Assembly (NCBI RefSeq): GCF_000166055.1
Contig: NC_014664.1
Location: 2,821,501-2,885,500 of the forward strand
Source of the DNA: Rhodomicrobium vannielii ATCC 17100
GTDB taxonomy: Bacteria; Pseudomonadota; Alphaproteobacteria; Rhizobiales; Rhodomicrobiaceae
Length of the DNA stretch: 64,000 bases
Direction of reading: 5' to 3'
Position 1 is the stretch's first letter; each line of letters starts with the position of its first letter. The notes under the pieces are model-generated. The model was not told where the DNA came from. It was given only the letters and a program-made list of their open reading frames with translations, and did no database searches. The translations under genes and the position numbers were made by a program. Positions 11,246 through 19,052 of this stretch are shown here, one piece after another.

Positions 11246-12571
11246 ATGGGAGTTGTCACGCCGCGCAGCAACGGCCGCACGCCGCTCGTCGCCGTGCAAA
11301 ACGTCCGCCACTTCTACAAGCGCGGCACGAGCAGCAACCTCGTCGTGCTGGAGGACGTGAACCTCTCGCTGTACAACGGCGAAATCGTCGCGCTGCTGGG
11401 GCGCTCCGGTTCCGGCAAATCCACGTTGCTCCGCATCATTTCCGGCCTCCTCACGCCGAGCGAAGGCGAAGTCTCGGTCGAAAGCAAGCGCGTGGACGGC
11501 CCAGCCGACGGCCTCGCCATGGTCTTCCAGAGCTTCGCGTTGTTCCCGTGGCTCACCGTGCAGGAGAACGTGGAAATTGGCCTCGAAGCGCAAGGCGTGA
11601 GGGCCGAAGAACGCAAGAAGCGCGCGCTGGCCGCCATCGACCTGATCGGCCTCGATGGCTTCGAGAGCGCCTATCCGAAGGAGCTGTCGGGCGGCATGCG
11701 TCAGCGCGTCGGCCTTGCGCGCGCGCTCGTCGTCGATCCGAAGGTGCTGCTGATGGACGAGCCCTTCTCCGCGCTCGACGTGCTGACCGCCGAGACGCTC
11801 CGCACCGATCTTCTCGACCTGTGGATGGAAGGGCGCATGCCGATAAAATCCATCCTTCTCGTCACACACAACATCGAGGAGGCCGTGCTGATGAGCGACC
11901 GCATCCTCGTGTTCTCGTCGAACCCGGGCCGCGTCATCGCCGAAATCAAGGTGAACCTGCCGCAGCCGCGAAACCGCGTGGACCCCGCCTTCCGCGCCAT
12001 GGTGGACGACATCTACGCGCGCATGACCGCCAAGCCCACGGCCACCCCCGCGCGCGGCGAAGGCATATTCCCCGGCACCGGCATCAACATGAGCCTGCCC
12101 GATGTGTCCACGAACACGCTCGCGGGCTTGCTCGAAACGCTCGCCGAGCCGCCCTTCAACGGCCGCGCCGACCTGCCGCCGCTCGCCGAGCGCGCGCAAA
12201 TGGAGGTGGACGAGCTTTTCCCCGCCGCCGAGACGCTGCAACTGCTGCGCTTTGCCGAACTCGCGGAGGGCGATCTGAAGATCACCGACGCAGGCCGCCG
12301 TTTCGTGGATGCGGGCGTCGACGAACGCAAGGCGCAGTTCGCGCAGCATCTTCTCGCCTATGTGCCGCTCGTGGCTCATATCCGGCGCATCCTTGAGGAG
12401 CGATCGAGCCGCCGCGCCTCGATCATCCGCTTCCAGGACGAGCTTGAAGACAACATGCCGGAGGACGATGCCGAGCGGACGCTTCACACCGTCATCAACT
12501 GGGCGCGCTATGCAGAAGTGCTTGCCTATGACGGCGAGACGGGGATGATCAGTCTCGACAATCCGGCATAA
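11246..12571 (+). CDS. ABC transporter ATP-binding protein with AAA-associated C-terminal domain
   Basis: A 441-residue ATPase of the nitrate/sulfonate/taurine family. Visible motifs: Walker A GRSGSGKST (52-60), Q-loop in VFQSFALFPW, signature LSGGMRQR, Walker B VLLMDEPF, and the switch His in LLVTHNIEEA. After about residue 270 comes a second domain of about 150 residues (from LPDVSTNTLAGLLETL to the end) resembling the AAA-associated C-terminal domain, which in this ATPase subgroup usually accompanies fused dual permeases like the one encoded upstream. It may sense a ligand or the energy state; its function is not established. A strong AGGAGGGGG site precedes ATG 11246. Confidence 0.9.
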   Translation: MGVVTPRSNGRTPLVAVQNVRHFYKRGTSSNLVVLEDVNLSLYNGEIVALLGRSGSGKSTLLRIISGLLTPSEGEVSVESKRVDGPADGLAMVFQSFALFPWLTVQENVEIGLEAQGVRAEERKKRALAAIDLIGLDGFESAYPKELSGGMRQRVGLARALVVDPKVLLMDEPFSALDVLTAETLRTDLLDLWMEGRMPIKSILLVTHNIEEAVLMSDRILVFSSNPGRVIAEIKVNLPQPRNRVDPAFRAMVDDIYARMTAKPTATPARGEGIFPGTGINMSLPDVSTNTLAGLLETLAEPPFNGRADLPPLAERAQMEVDELFPAAETLQLLRFAELAEGDLKITDAGRRFVDAGVDERKAQFAQHLLAYVPLVAHIRRILEERSSRRASIIRFQDELEDNMPEDDAERTLHTVINWARYAEVLAYDGETGMISLDNPA

Positions 12572-12582
12572 GGACGGCTCGC

Positions 12583-13383
12583 ATGATCGCACTCGAAGCG
12601 CGAGGCATCACCAAGAGTTTCGGCGCCGTTCAGGTGCTGAAGGGCATCTCGCTCGCCGCCGAGAAGGGCGAGGTCATCTCGATCATCGGTTCATCCGGCT
12701 CAGGCAAGAGCACGTTCCTGCGCTGTCTCAATCTGCTGGAGACGCCGGACGCGGGCGAGATCGTCGCGGGCGGCGAGCATGTGCGCATAGAGCCGGGCAA
12801 GAAGCCCGACGCGCGGCAGGTGGAGCGTTTGCGCCGCCGCGTCGCCATGGTGTTCCAAGGCTTCAATCTGTGGCACCACATGACGGTGCTCGGCAACGTG
12901 ATCGAAGCGCCGGTGCATGTGCATGGCCGCTCACGCGCCGAGGCCATCGAGGAAGCGCACGCCCTGTTGAAGAAGGTGGGCCTTGCGCACCGCGCCGACG
13001 CCTATCCGGCGGAGCTGTCCGGCGGACAGCAGCAACGCGCCGCCATTGCTCGCGCGCTCGCCGTTCATCCCGAGGTTATCCTGTTCGACGAGCCTACATC
13101 CGCGCTAGACCCCGAACTCGTCGGCGAGGTGCTGGCGGTGATCCGGCGGCTGGCGGATGAGGGGCGCACGCTCGTCATCGTGACGCACGAAATGGCATTT
13201 GCCCGCGACGTGTCGTCTCGCACGCTGTTTCTCGCCGATGGCCGTATCGAGGAAGAAGGCCCGTCAGCAGACCTGTTTGCCGCGCCGCGAAGCCCGCGTC
13301 TCGTTCAATTCCTCGAAGCTTTCCGGGCAGGCGGCTTTACGCGCGAAACTCCGCTGCCTACGTTAGAGAGCAACGGACTCTAA
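12583..13383 (+). CDS. Polar amino acid-type ABC transporter ATP-binding protein
   Basis: A 266-residue ATPase of the HisP/GlnQ/OccP group. Motifs: Walker A GSSGSGKST, Q-loop in VFQGFNLWHHMTVLGNVIEAP (a HisP-like hallmark with WHHM), signature LSGGQQQR, Walker B VILFDEPTSALDPELVGEVL and switch His in VTHEMAFARDV. The family powers uptake of basic or polar amino acids or opines. It starts 11 bases after the previous ATPase gene and is followed 15 bases later by a matching periplasmic binding protein. What is missing is the HisM/HisQ-type permease pair that normally belongs with it. Confidence 0.9.
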   Translation: MIALEARGITKSFGAVQVLKGISLAAEKGEVISIIGSSGSGKSTFLRCLNLLETPDAGEIVAGGEHVRIEPGKKPDARQVERLRRRVAMVFQGFNLWHHMTVLGNVIEAPVHVHGRSRAEAIEEAHALLKKVGLAHRADAYPAELSGGQQQRAAIARALAVHPEVILFDEPTSALDPELVGEVLAVIRRLADEGRTLVIVTHEMAFARDVSSRTLFLADGRIEEEGPSADLFAAPRSPRLVQFLEAFRAGGFTRETPLPTLESNGL

Positions 13384-13398
13384 CCGCCCGGCGAAACC

Positions 13399-14172
13399 AT
13401 GGTCAAAGCCTCTCTCACGCGCCTTCTGGCGCTTGTCTGCCTCGCTTTCCTTCTGCCGCTCACCGCCTCGGCTCAAACGAAACTCCGCATCGCGACCGAG
13501 GGCACGAACCCACCGTTCAGCATCATCGACGCACGCGGCGAGGTGACGGGCTTCGACGTCGATATCGCGAAGGCGCTATGCGCGAAGATGCAGGCCGAGT
13601 GCGAGATTACCGAGCAGGATTGGGACGGCATCGTTCCGTCGCTGCTCGCGAAGAAATATGACGCCGTCGTCGCATCGCTCAATATCACCGAAGACCGCAA
13701 GAACGTGGTGGCTTTCACCAAGCCCTATTACCGCTCGCCGAGTGTGTTCGTGGTGCGCAAGGGCTTCGACGCGAAGGACGTTTCGCCGAAAGCGCTGACC
13801 GGCAAGCCCGTGGGCGTGCAGACGGCGACGAACCATTCCGCCTTCCTGGAAGACAAATATCACCGCTCCATCGTGCGGCTTTACAACACCGTGGCCGACG
13901 CGTATCGCGACCTTTCGGCCGGGCGCGTGGATTACGTGCTGTACGACAAACTTGCCGTTTATGATTGGCTGAAGACGCCCGAGGGCCAGTGCTGCGAGAT
14001 CGCGCCAACGGAACTCGCCGACGAGGCGTATTTCGGCTCAGGCGTGGGCATCGCGCTGCGGAAGGGCGATGACGCGTTGGTGAAGCGCTTCAACGACGCT
14101 CTCGACGGCATCGTGAAGGACGGCACCTACGCGAAGATCAACGCGAAATACTTCCCGTTCCCGGTGTTTTGA
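13399..14172 (+). CDS. Periplasmic polar amino acid-binding protein (SBP_bac_3)
   Basis: A 257-residue secreted binding protein. Residues 1-26 are a signal peptide (LLALVCLAFLLPLTASAQ). The mature part shows the family's features: LRIATEGTNPPFSIID, GFDVDIAKALCAKM, DWDGIVPSLLAKKYD, NITEDRKNVVAFTKPYY and the second-lobe GKPVGVQTATNH, all typical of lysine/arginine/ornithine or histidine-binding proteins. It is the last gene of the operon and most likely delivers a cationic or polar amino acid, or an opine-like compound, to an ABC importer powered by the preceding ATPase. The permease it docks on is not encoded here. Confidence 0.92.
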   Translation: MVKASLTRLLALVCLAFLLPLTASAQTKLRIATEGTNPPFSIIDARGEVTGFDVDIAKALCAKMQAECEITEQDWDGIVPSLLAKKYDAVVASLNITEDRKNVVAFTKPYYRSPSVFVVRKGFDAKDVSPKALTGKPVGVQTATNHSAFLEDKYHRSIVRLYNTVADAYRDLSAGRVDYVLYDKLAVYDWLKTPEGQCCEIAPTELADEAYFGSGVGIALRKGDDALVKRFNDALDGIVKDGTYAKINAKYFPFPVF

Positions 14173-14253
14173 CGCGCTCCAGCTTCGGTGCCCGCGGAGG
14201 TGCTGCGCGGCTTGTGCCATTAAAACCGGCGCGCACTCTTGCCGGATCAAGCC

Positions 14254-15588
14254 TTAAGCGCCGTCTTTTTGAGTTCGTGGCGCGCGCGGGTCTGTGTTCT
14301 GCGCCGGCCTCGCGGCGTCCTGCGGCGTGCGTCGCGCAAGTTCCTGTGCCGCGCGCTTGGCAGCTGTTTCGAGTTGCGTCTGAGCCGGGGGGGCGTGCGC
14401 TTCCGCTGCCTGAGCCGAAGCCTGAGGGGCTACCGCCTGCGTCAGCGCGGCGCGTTGCCTCTCGCTCCGGGCCGGTGAAGGTGATGCCGGTGCTGTTGCA
14501 GGGCGTTGTTGCGCTTGCGCCGTGGCTGGAGCGGGCTGAGCCGGGGCCGCAGGTGCCTGGGCTGTGGGAGCGCCCGCAGGGGTTGCCTGAGCCGGTCGGT
14601 TACCCTGTTGAGCGGCCGATGTGGGTTGAGCCTGCGTCGGCGCTGTGGCCTGTACGGGTTGCGCCGGTGCCGCAGCCTGTGCCCGAGCGTTTTCGGATGG
14701 CGCGGCGATTTGCGGCTCGGGGGCGGCCTTTGCCTCAAGGTTCGGGCGGATGATCGCAAGGACCGGGCTTCCCGCTTCGGCATAGCGCTCCACGGCGCGC
14801 CGGATCTGCTCCACCACAACTTCCATGTGATGGCCGCTCGCATGGATCATCCAGTCCGGCGATTGCGCGATGGCGACATGGCCTTTCCAAAAGATCAGGT
14901 CACCGCGCTGGATGGCGTCGAGATTGTTCGGATCGAGCGCCTCGCCGAGGCTCGCCATCTGCATGTCGGTGTCGCGCAGGCAATGCACGCCCGCCGCCTG
15001 CAACGAAACCTGCACGAGGCCCGAACAGTCGATGCCGAGCGTCGTCTTGCCGCCCCAGAGATAGGGCACACCGACCATGCGTTCCGCCACGCGCACGAAG
15101 TCGCGCGCGCGCTCGCGGATGCCCACCAGATGGTCGGCGAAAATGAAGCCGCCGCGCGATAGCTCAAGGAAGCGGCCATCCGCGCGGCTGATCGGCAGCA
15201 CCGTTGTCGAGAAGCTGAGCTTCGTAATCGGCGGGCGCTTCATGTCCGGGATGGGATAGAGATAGGTGAGCCGCGCACTCACGCGATGCGTGTTGTCCTC
15301 GACCAGCGACGACAGCGCGTCGAGCGGCATATAGCCCACATAGCCGTCCTCGTGAAGCTGAACCCAGCCGAACCCGTCGCGCACCTCATAGAGCGTCGCG
15401 AGTTCACCGGACAGCGCTTCCGTCGCCTGCTCGGCCTCGAATTTCGGCGCGACACGCACAGGCGCGGATGGCGCGGCAACCTGTCGCACTTCGCCCTGAA
15501 CGTAGCGCTGCGCGCGCACACGATCTTGCAGCGTTGCGGCGGCGAGGTCTTCCCGGTAAGCGTGAAGGCGAGGATCGAGCTGTGTCAT
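14254..15588 (-). CDS. NlpC/P60 family peptidoglycan hydrolase with SH3-like domains and long Ala/Pro/Gln tail
   Basis: A 444-residue protein. Residues about 45-155 hold bacterial SH3-like segments (ELATLYEVRDGFGWVQLHED, VGYMPLDALSS). The NlpC/P60 catalytic domain follows, with Cys188 in GIDCSGLVQVSL and His237 in GHVAIAQSPDWM. These enzymes cleave D-Glu-diaminopimelate bonds in wall peptides. From about residue 286 to the end the chain is almost entirely Ala, Pro, Gln and Thr, which most homologues lack. No signal peptide is visible, which is usual for the family member found beside this aminopeptidase and suggests muropeptide recycling in the cytoplasm. Its ATG overlaps the aminopeptidase stop codon (ATGA), so translation is probably coupled. 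Confidence 0.9.
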   Translation of the reverse strand: MTQLDPRLHAYREDLAAATLQDRVRAQRYVQGEVRQVAAPSAPVRVAPKFEAEQATEALSGELATLYEVRDGFGWVQLHEDGYVGYMPLDALSSLVEDNTHRVSARLTYLYPIPDMKRPPITKLSFSTTVLPISRADGRFLELSRGGFIFADHLVGIRERARDFVRVAERMVGVPYLWGGKTTLGIDCSGLVQVSLQAAGVHCLRDTDMQMASLGEALDPNNLDAIQRGDLIFWKGHVAIAQSPDWMIHASGHHMEVVVEQIRRAVERYAEAGSPVLAIIRPNLEAKAAPEPQIAAPSENARAQAAAPAQPVQATAPTQAQPTSAAQQGNRPAQATPAGAPTAQAPAAPAQPAPATAQAQQRPATAPASPSPARSERQRAALTQAVAPQASAQAAEAHAPPAQTQLETAAKRAAQELARRTPQDAARPAQNTDPRAPRTQKDGA

Positions 15589-17009
15589 GCGCCTCTCCCA
15601 TATTCGTTGCGGATCACCTCGAACAAGGCACGCACGCCTTGCGGCTCGCCACCCATCGGCTTGCCGGGCAACGCGCGCGGCGTCCAGCCGAAAATATCGA
15701 GGTGCACATAGCGCCGCGCGTTTTTAACGAAGCGCTTCAGAAACAGCGCCGCCGTGATCGATCCGGCTAGCGGGCTGTTCGAAATGTGGTTCACGTCGGC
15801 GACCTTGCTCTTGAGGTCGCGGTCGTAGGGCATCCAGAACGGCAGCCGCCACAACGGATCGCCCACATGCGCGCCCGCCTTGTAGACGGCAGCGGCGAGG
15901 TCTTCGTCCTCGGTGTAGAACGGCGGCAGATCCGGGCCGAGCGCAACGCGCGCTGCGCCGGTCAGCGTCGCCATGTCGATCATGAGATCGGGGCCGTCCT
16001 CGTCGGCATAGGCCAGCGCGTCGGCCAGAACGAGGCGGCCTTCCGCGTCGGTGTTGCCGATCTCGACCGTGACGCCTGCGCGGCTCTTGACGATGTCGCC
16101 CGGCCGGAATGCGTTGCCGGAGATGTTGTTGTCGGCGGTGGGCACGAGAACGCGGAGCCGCACCGGCAGCTTCGCGGCCATGATCATCGCGCCGAGAGCG
16201 ATCACACTCGCTGCGCCGCCCATGTCCTTTTTCATCAGCGCCATTGCGGGCGACGGCTTGATGTCGAGGCCGCCGGTATCGAAGCAGATGCCCTTGCCGA
16301 CGAGCGTCACCTTGGGGTGCTTCGTGTTGCCCCAATGGAGTTCGGCAAGGCACGGCTCGCGCGTGGAGGCGCGCCCGACTGTTTGCAGAAGCGGGAAGTT
16401 CTTTTCGAGGAACGCTGCGCCGCGAAGGATTTTTACCTCGGCCTTGAAGACGCGCGCCATGCTCGCGAACGCGTCCGCGAGGTCGGACGGGCCGAGATCG
16501 TTGGCGGGGATGTTGATAAGTTCGCGCGCGAACCACACGGCCTGCGCTCGGGCGATCACCGACGCGCGGTCGACGCCTTCGGGGAGCACGAGCGTGCGGA
16601 TGGGCTTCGGGGCACGCGTGAAGTAGCGGCGAAACTCGTAAGCGCCGAGAAGCCACGCAAGGACGGCGTCTTCAGGCGCGCCGGGAAAGTCTGAAAGCTC
16701 GTAGGTGCCCTCGGGCAAGATTGCGGGCAGCGCGCCGAGCGCGAGCGCTGAAGCGGGCGAAGGCTCTGCGTCGCCAAGCGCGAAGATGACTTCGGCGATC
16801 CCGGTTTCACCGGGAAGAAGCGCATGCGTGCCGGGTTTCGCCTTCCAGCCGATGGCATCGAGCCATGCCGCCTGCGCGGGCGTGACGAAGCGAGCGAAAT
16901 CGTCGCGAAGTTCGGCGGCGGGAAGAGCCCGGATCTTGATGGCGCCCTTGTTATGGCTCGCCAGAAGCTCGGAAATGTCGTCGTGAATCGTTTCGTAGGA
17001 AATCGTCAT
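15585..17009 (-). CDS. Leucyl aminopeptidase family protein (M17)
   Basis: A 474-residue cytosolic metallo-aminopeptidase. The M17 signature NTDAEGRLVLADAL is present, along with the metal ligands in GKGICFDTGGLDIKPS (Lys and Asp), KKDMGGAA and MIDMATLTGAARVALG. These coordinate two divalent metals and release N-terminal residues from peptides. The N-terminal domain is of the PepB/short type. The gene is translationally coupled to the NlpC/P60 gene that follows, a pairing widespread in rhizobia, which suggests a joint role in breaking down wall-derived peptides. The start at 17009 (MTISYETIHDDISELL) agrees with the family N-terminus. Confidence 0.93.
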   Translation of the reverse strand: MTISYETIHDDISELLASHNKGAIKIRALPAAELRDDFARFVTPAQAAWLDAIGWKAKPGTHALLPGETGIAEVIFALGDAEPSPASALALGALPAILPEGTYELSDFPGAPEDAVLAWLLGAYEFRRYFTRAPKPIRTLVLPEGVDRASVIARAQAVWFARELINIPANDLGPSDLADAFASMARVFKAEVKILRGAAFLEKNFPLLQTVGRASTREPCLAELHWGNTKHPKVTLVGKGICFDTGGLDIKPSPAMALMKKDMGGAASVIALGAMIMAAKLPVRLRVLVPTADNNISGNAFRPGDIVKSRAGVTVEIGNTDAEGRLVLADALAYADEDGPDLMIDMATLTGAARVALGPDLPPFYTEDEDLAAAVYKAGAHVGDPLWRLPFWMPYDRDLKSKVADVNHISNSPLAGSITAALFLKRFVKNARRYVHLDIFGWTPRALPGKPMGGEPQGVRALFEVIRNEYGRGA

Positions 17010-17125
17010 GCCTTGAACCTATAGGGGATCGGCGGAGAAAATGCACCCCTATAACGTGCATAAGACTTGGCCGCGATCCGGACGCGAAAACGGCGGAGAA
17101 GGACGATTTCGGTGCAAAAAAGCCG

Positions 17126-17611
17126 CTAAATTGAGGCGAGCCAGTCCGGCATCACGGCAAGGCCGCCCGCGGCGATGGCCGCGCCATAGGGGATCGCCGT
17201 TGCACGGTCGCGCGTGTCGGCGTCGGAGCGAAGGACATCGCCCGCGAAATCGGCGGCGATATAGGCCAACGCCAGAGCCCCACCGGCGAGAGCCGTTCCA
17301 GCGAGAAACGGAAGCAGCGCATTCGGGCCGATCCAGAGGGATGCCACGGCCAGAAGCTTCGCGTCGCCTCCGCCGAGAAGGGAAGCCGCGAAAAGACCGT
17401 AGGCGCAGACGAGAACGAGAAGTGCGCACCCGGCGTGGGACGCGATCCGGGCGGCATCAAGCCCGGCGAGCAGCGCGAAAACGGCGAAGCAGGCGGCCAG
17501 CACCAGCACAAGCCTGTTCGGTATCACGCGCGTCAGGAGATCGACGGCGGCGGCCCATACAAGCAGGACGGGAAGGGCCGCCGCGACGGTCGACGTCAGG
17601 GACGATTCCAT
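17126..17611 (-). CDS. cpaA: Prepilin peptidase CpaA (A24 family)
   Basis: A 161-residue integral membrane aspartyl protease that removes the leader from Flp-type prepilins. The two catalytic Asp are visible: in AAVDLLTRVIPNR near residue 24 and in LLGGGDAKLLA near residue 86. About five to six hydrophobic segments span the whole length, and the large N-methylation domain of type IVa peptidases is absent, as expected for CpaA/TadV. It starts 22 bases after the flp pilin gene on the same strand, so the two form an operon. The remaining tad/cpa genes (secretin, ATPase, platform) are not in the window. Confidence 0.9.
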   Translation of the reverse strand: MESSLTSTVAAALPVLLVWAAAVDLLTRVIPNRLVLVLAACFAVFALLAGLDAARIASHAGCALLVLVCAYGLFAASLLGGGDAKLLAVASLWIGPNALLPFLAGTALAGGALALAYIAADFAGDVLRSDADTRDRATAIPYGAAIAAGGLAVMPDWLASI

Positions 17612-17633
17612 CGGCGCTCACCTGAACGGAGGG

Positions 17634-17816
17634 CTATTGCAGCGTGTTGAACGAGCGCAGCATTTCCCGCACCCGCTCGAACATGATCTTCACCTCGTCG
17701 TTCATCTGGCCCGCGAGCGTGATGAGCGCCACGCAGAAACCGGCAGCGATCAAGCCAAGTTCGATGGCGGCCGCGCCCTGTTCGTCCATCCAGAATTCTT
17801 CAAGCTTTGCACGCAT
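17634..17816 (-). CDS. Flp family type IVb pilin
   Basis: A 60-residue prepilin from ATG 17816, preceded by GGAGG. The leader MRAKLEEFWMDEQG is followed by the mature N-terminus AAAIELGLIAAGFCVALIT, with the Glu at position +5 required for assembly and a single hydrophobic helix. Flp pilins usually have Glu-Tyr at this point; here it is Glu-Leu. The protein is the probable substrate of CpaA encoded directly downstream and would build adhesion pili of the tad type. A TTAA-N7-TTAA box 72 bases upstream of the start suggests control by CtrA, which in Caulobacter activates the pilA gene. Confidence 0.9.
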   Translation of the reverse strand: MRAKLEEFWMDEQGAAAIELGLIAAGFCVALITLAGQMNDEVKIMFERVREMLRSFNTLQ

Positions 17817-17887
17817 TACACACCTCCGACGATATGGACATCGCCTCCATGGAAGCGGCGTCTCCCTGCACGTTAGGGGCACAAGAT

Positions 17888-17902
17888 TTAACACGCATTT
17901 AA
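17888..17902 (-). promoter_or_regulatory. Candidate CtrA-binding site upstream of flp-cpaA
   Basis: The sequence is a perfect match to TTAA-N7-TTAA, the consensus of the alphaproteobacterial cell-cycle regulator CtrA, with spacer CACGCAT. It lies 72 bases upstream of the flp start codon, in a locally AT-rich stretch of otherwise GC-rich DNA. The match is seen directly; binding is inferred from position and from known CtrA control of pilin genes in Caulobacter. Confidence 0.6.
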
Positions 17903-18074
17903 TTCGATTTTCTGTGCGGTGGGTAACGCTCTGAATGGTTATCGCGAGGTTTAACAAGTCGCCGTTGGACGCGCGGCGCGGCTGTTCTGGGCCACGCGGG
18001 GCGGCGCAAGACTTCGGGCGCGCCGATGCGACGCGCGAAACGGCTGCTTTTCAGATCGGCGGGAGACTTGCGGA

Positions 18075-18959
18075 TCAGGGGCAGGGCTTGGACGGCAGGA
18101 ATTCGATGGCCGACAATTCGCCGCTGAGCGCGAACGCGCCATAATCGAGCGTCAATTTACGGCTGACACCGTTCGCATAGATGCGAAACGAGACCTCATA
18201 GGTCGGCAGGCCGTCTTTCTTGCCGTTCTGCTCGTAGTAGCTGACCACCACGGGCCAGGACTGGATGCTGTCGAGAATTTCCGCGTTCTTGATCGTGGGG
18301 AGCTGCGCATTGGCCGCCAGTTGCAGCGGCGCGCCAATCACGGTCGTGGTCTCGTAAATCTTGGTGCCCTTGTCGGAGCCATCGAAAAAATCGGCCTGAA
18401 GCCGCGTATCACCAGCCTTCGCCGCCTTCAGGATCGCAATGGAATGCTGCGTCGGGAAATAGATGTTTCCGGGCAGCGTGAACGAGCCTTTCTTCGGCTT
18501 GTACAGCGTCACCGTCACGGTCTCACGGCCGCCCTGCGGCGCGCGGACCGCCAGCCCGGACGTGGCGTCGGCCGGCTTCGGGCTCTTGTTCATGTACTGC
18601 GACGTGTTGAAGCGAAAGCGGCGGCCTTCGCCGTCCTCGACGCTCTCGGAGCGCGTATCGGTGGTGCTCTGCTTGCCTTCACGGTCGTAGATTTCCGTCA
18701 CCAGCCGCGTGTTGAGCGTGTAGCCTTGGCACGCCGAGCCGGTGAAGTCGTAGATCAGCTGCCCACGGATGTCGCTGATGTTCGAACCCGCGCCCGTCCT
18801 GTCGAGCACGAGTTCGTAGACGGCCCGATGAGGGACGAGTTCGATCGCCTCGGCCGGTTTCTCTTGCGCCGACGCCGGGGCGCAGGACAACGCGACACAG
18901 GCGGACAGACCGAGCCAGCCGGAAACCGCAGCCACTGCGGGCATTGTGAAAGACGTCAT
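18075..18959 (-). CDS. eipB: Cell envelope integrity protein EipB family (DUF1849)
   Basis: About 294 residues from ATG 18959; an ATG at 18998 is also in frame. A signal peptide (VSGWLGLSACVALSCAPASAQ) precedes the mature protein, which starts with the family motif VPHRAVYELVLD. EipB is a periplasmic beta-spiral protein important for envelope integrity in Brucella. Two conserved Cys, in GSACQGYTL and in SKPCP at the extreme C-terminus, match the pair that forms a disulfide in Brucella EipB. Further family segments are visible: QLIYDFTGSACQGY and GNIYFPTQHSIAIL. It stands as a single gene upstream of flp-cpaA, with its own promoter region. Confidence 0.88.
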   Translation of the reverse strand: MTSFTMPAVAAVSGWLGLSACVALSCAPASAQEKPAEAIELVPHRAVYELVLDRTGAGSNISDIRGQLIYDFTGSACQGYTLNTRLVTEIYDREGKQSTTDTRSESVEDGEGRRFRFNTSQYMNKSPKPADATSGLAVRAPQGGRETVTVTLYKPKKGSFTLPGNIYFPTQHSIAILKAAKAGDTRLQADFFDGSDKGTKIYETTTVIGAPLQLAANAQLPTIKNAEILDSIQSWPVVVSYYEQNGKKDGLPTYEVSFRIYANGVSRKLTLDYGAFALSGELSAIEFLPSKPCP

Positions 18960-19052
18960 GAACGAACCACCGGCCGCTGTTTTGTAAGGTGCAGTCATAA
19001 GCGATATCGCGAACAATAACAGCCGTTATAGGGCAGCGTCGTTGCCCATCGG

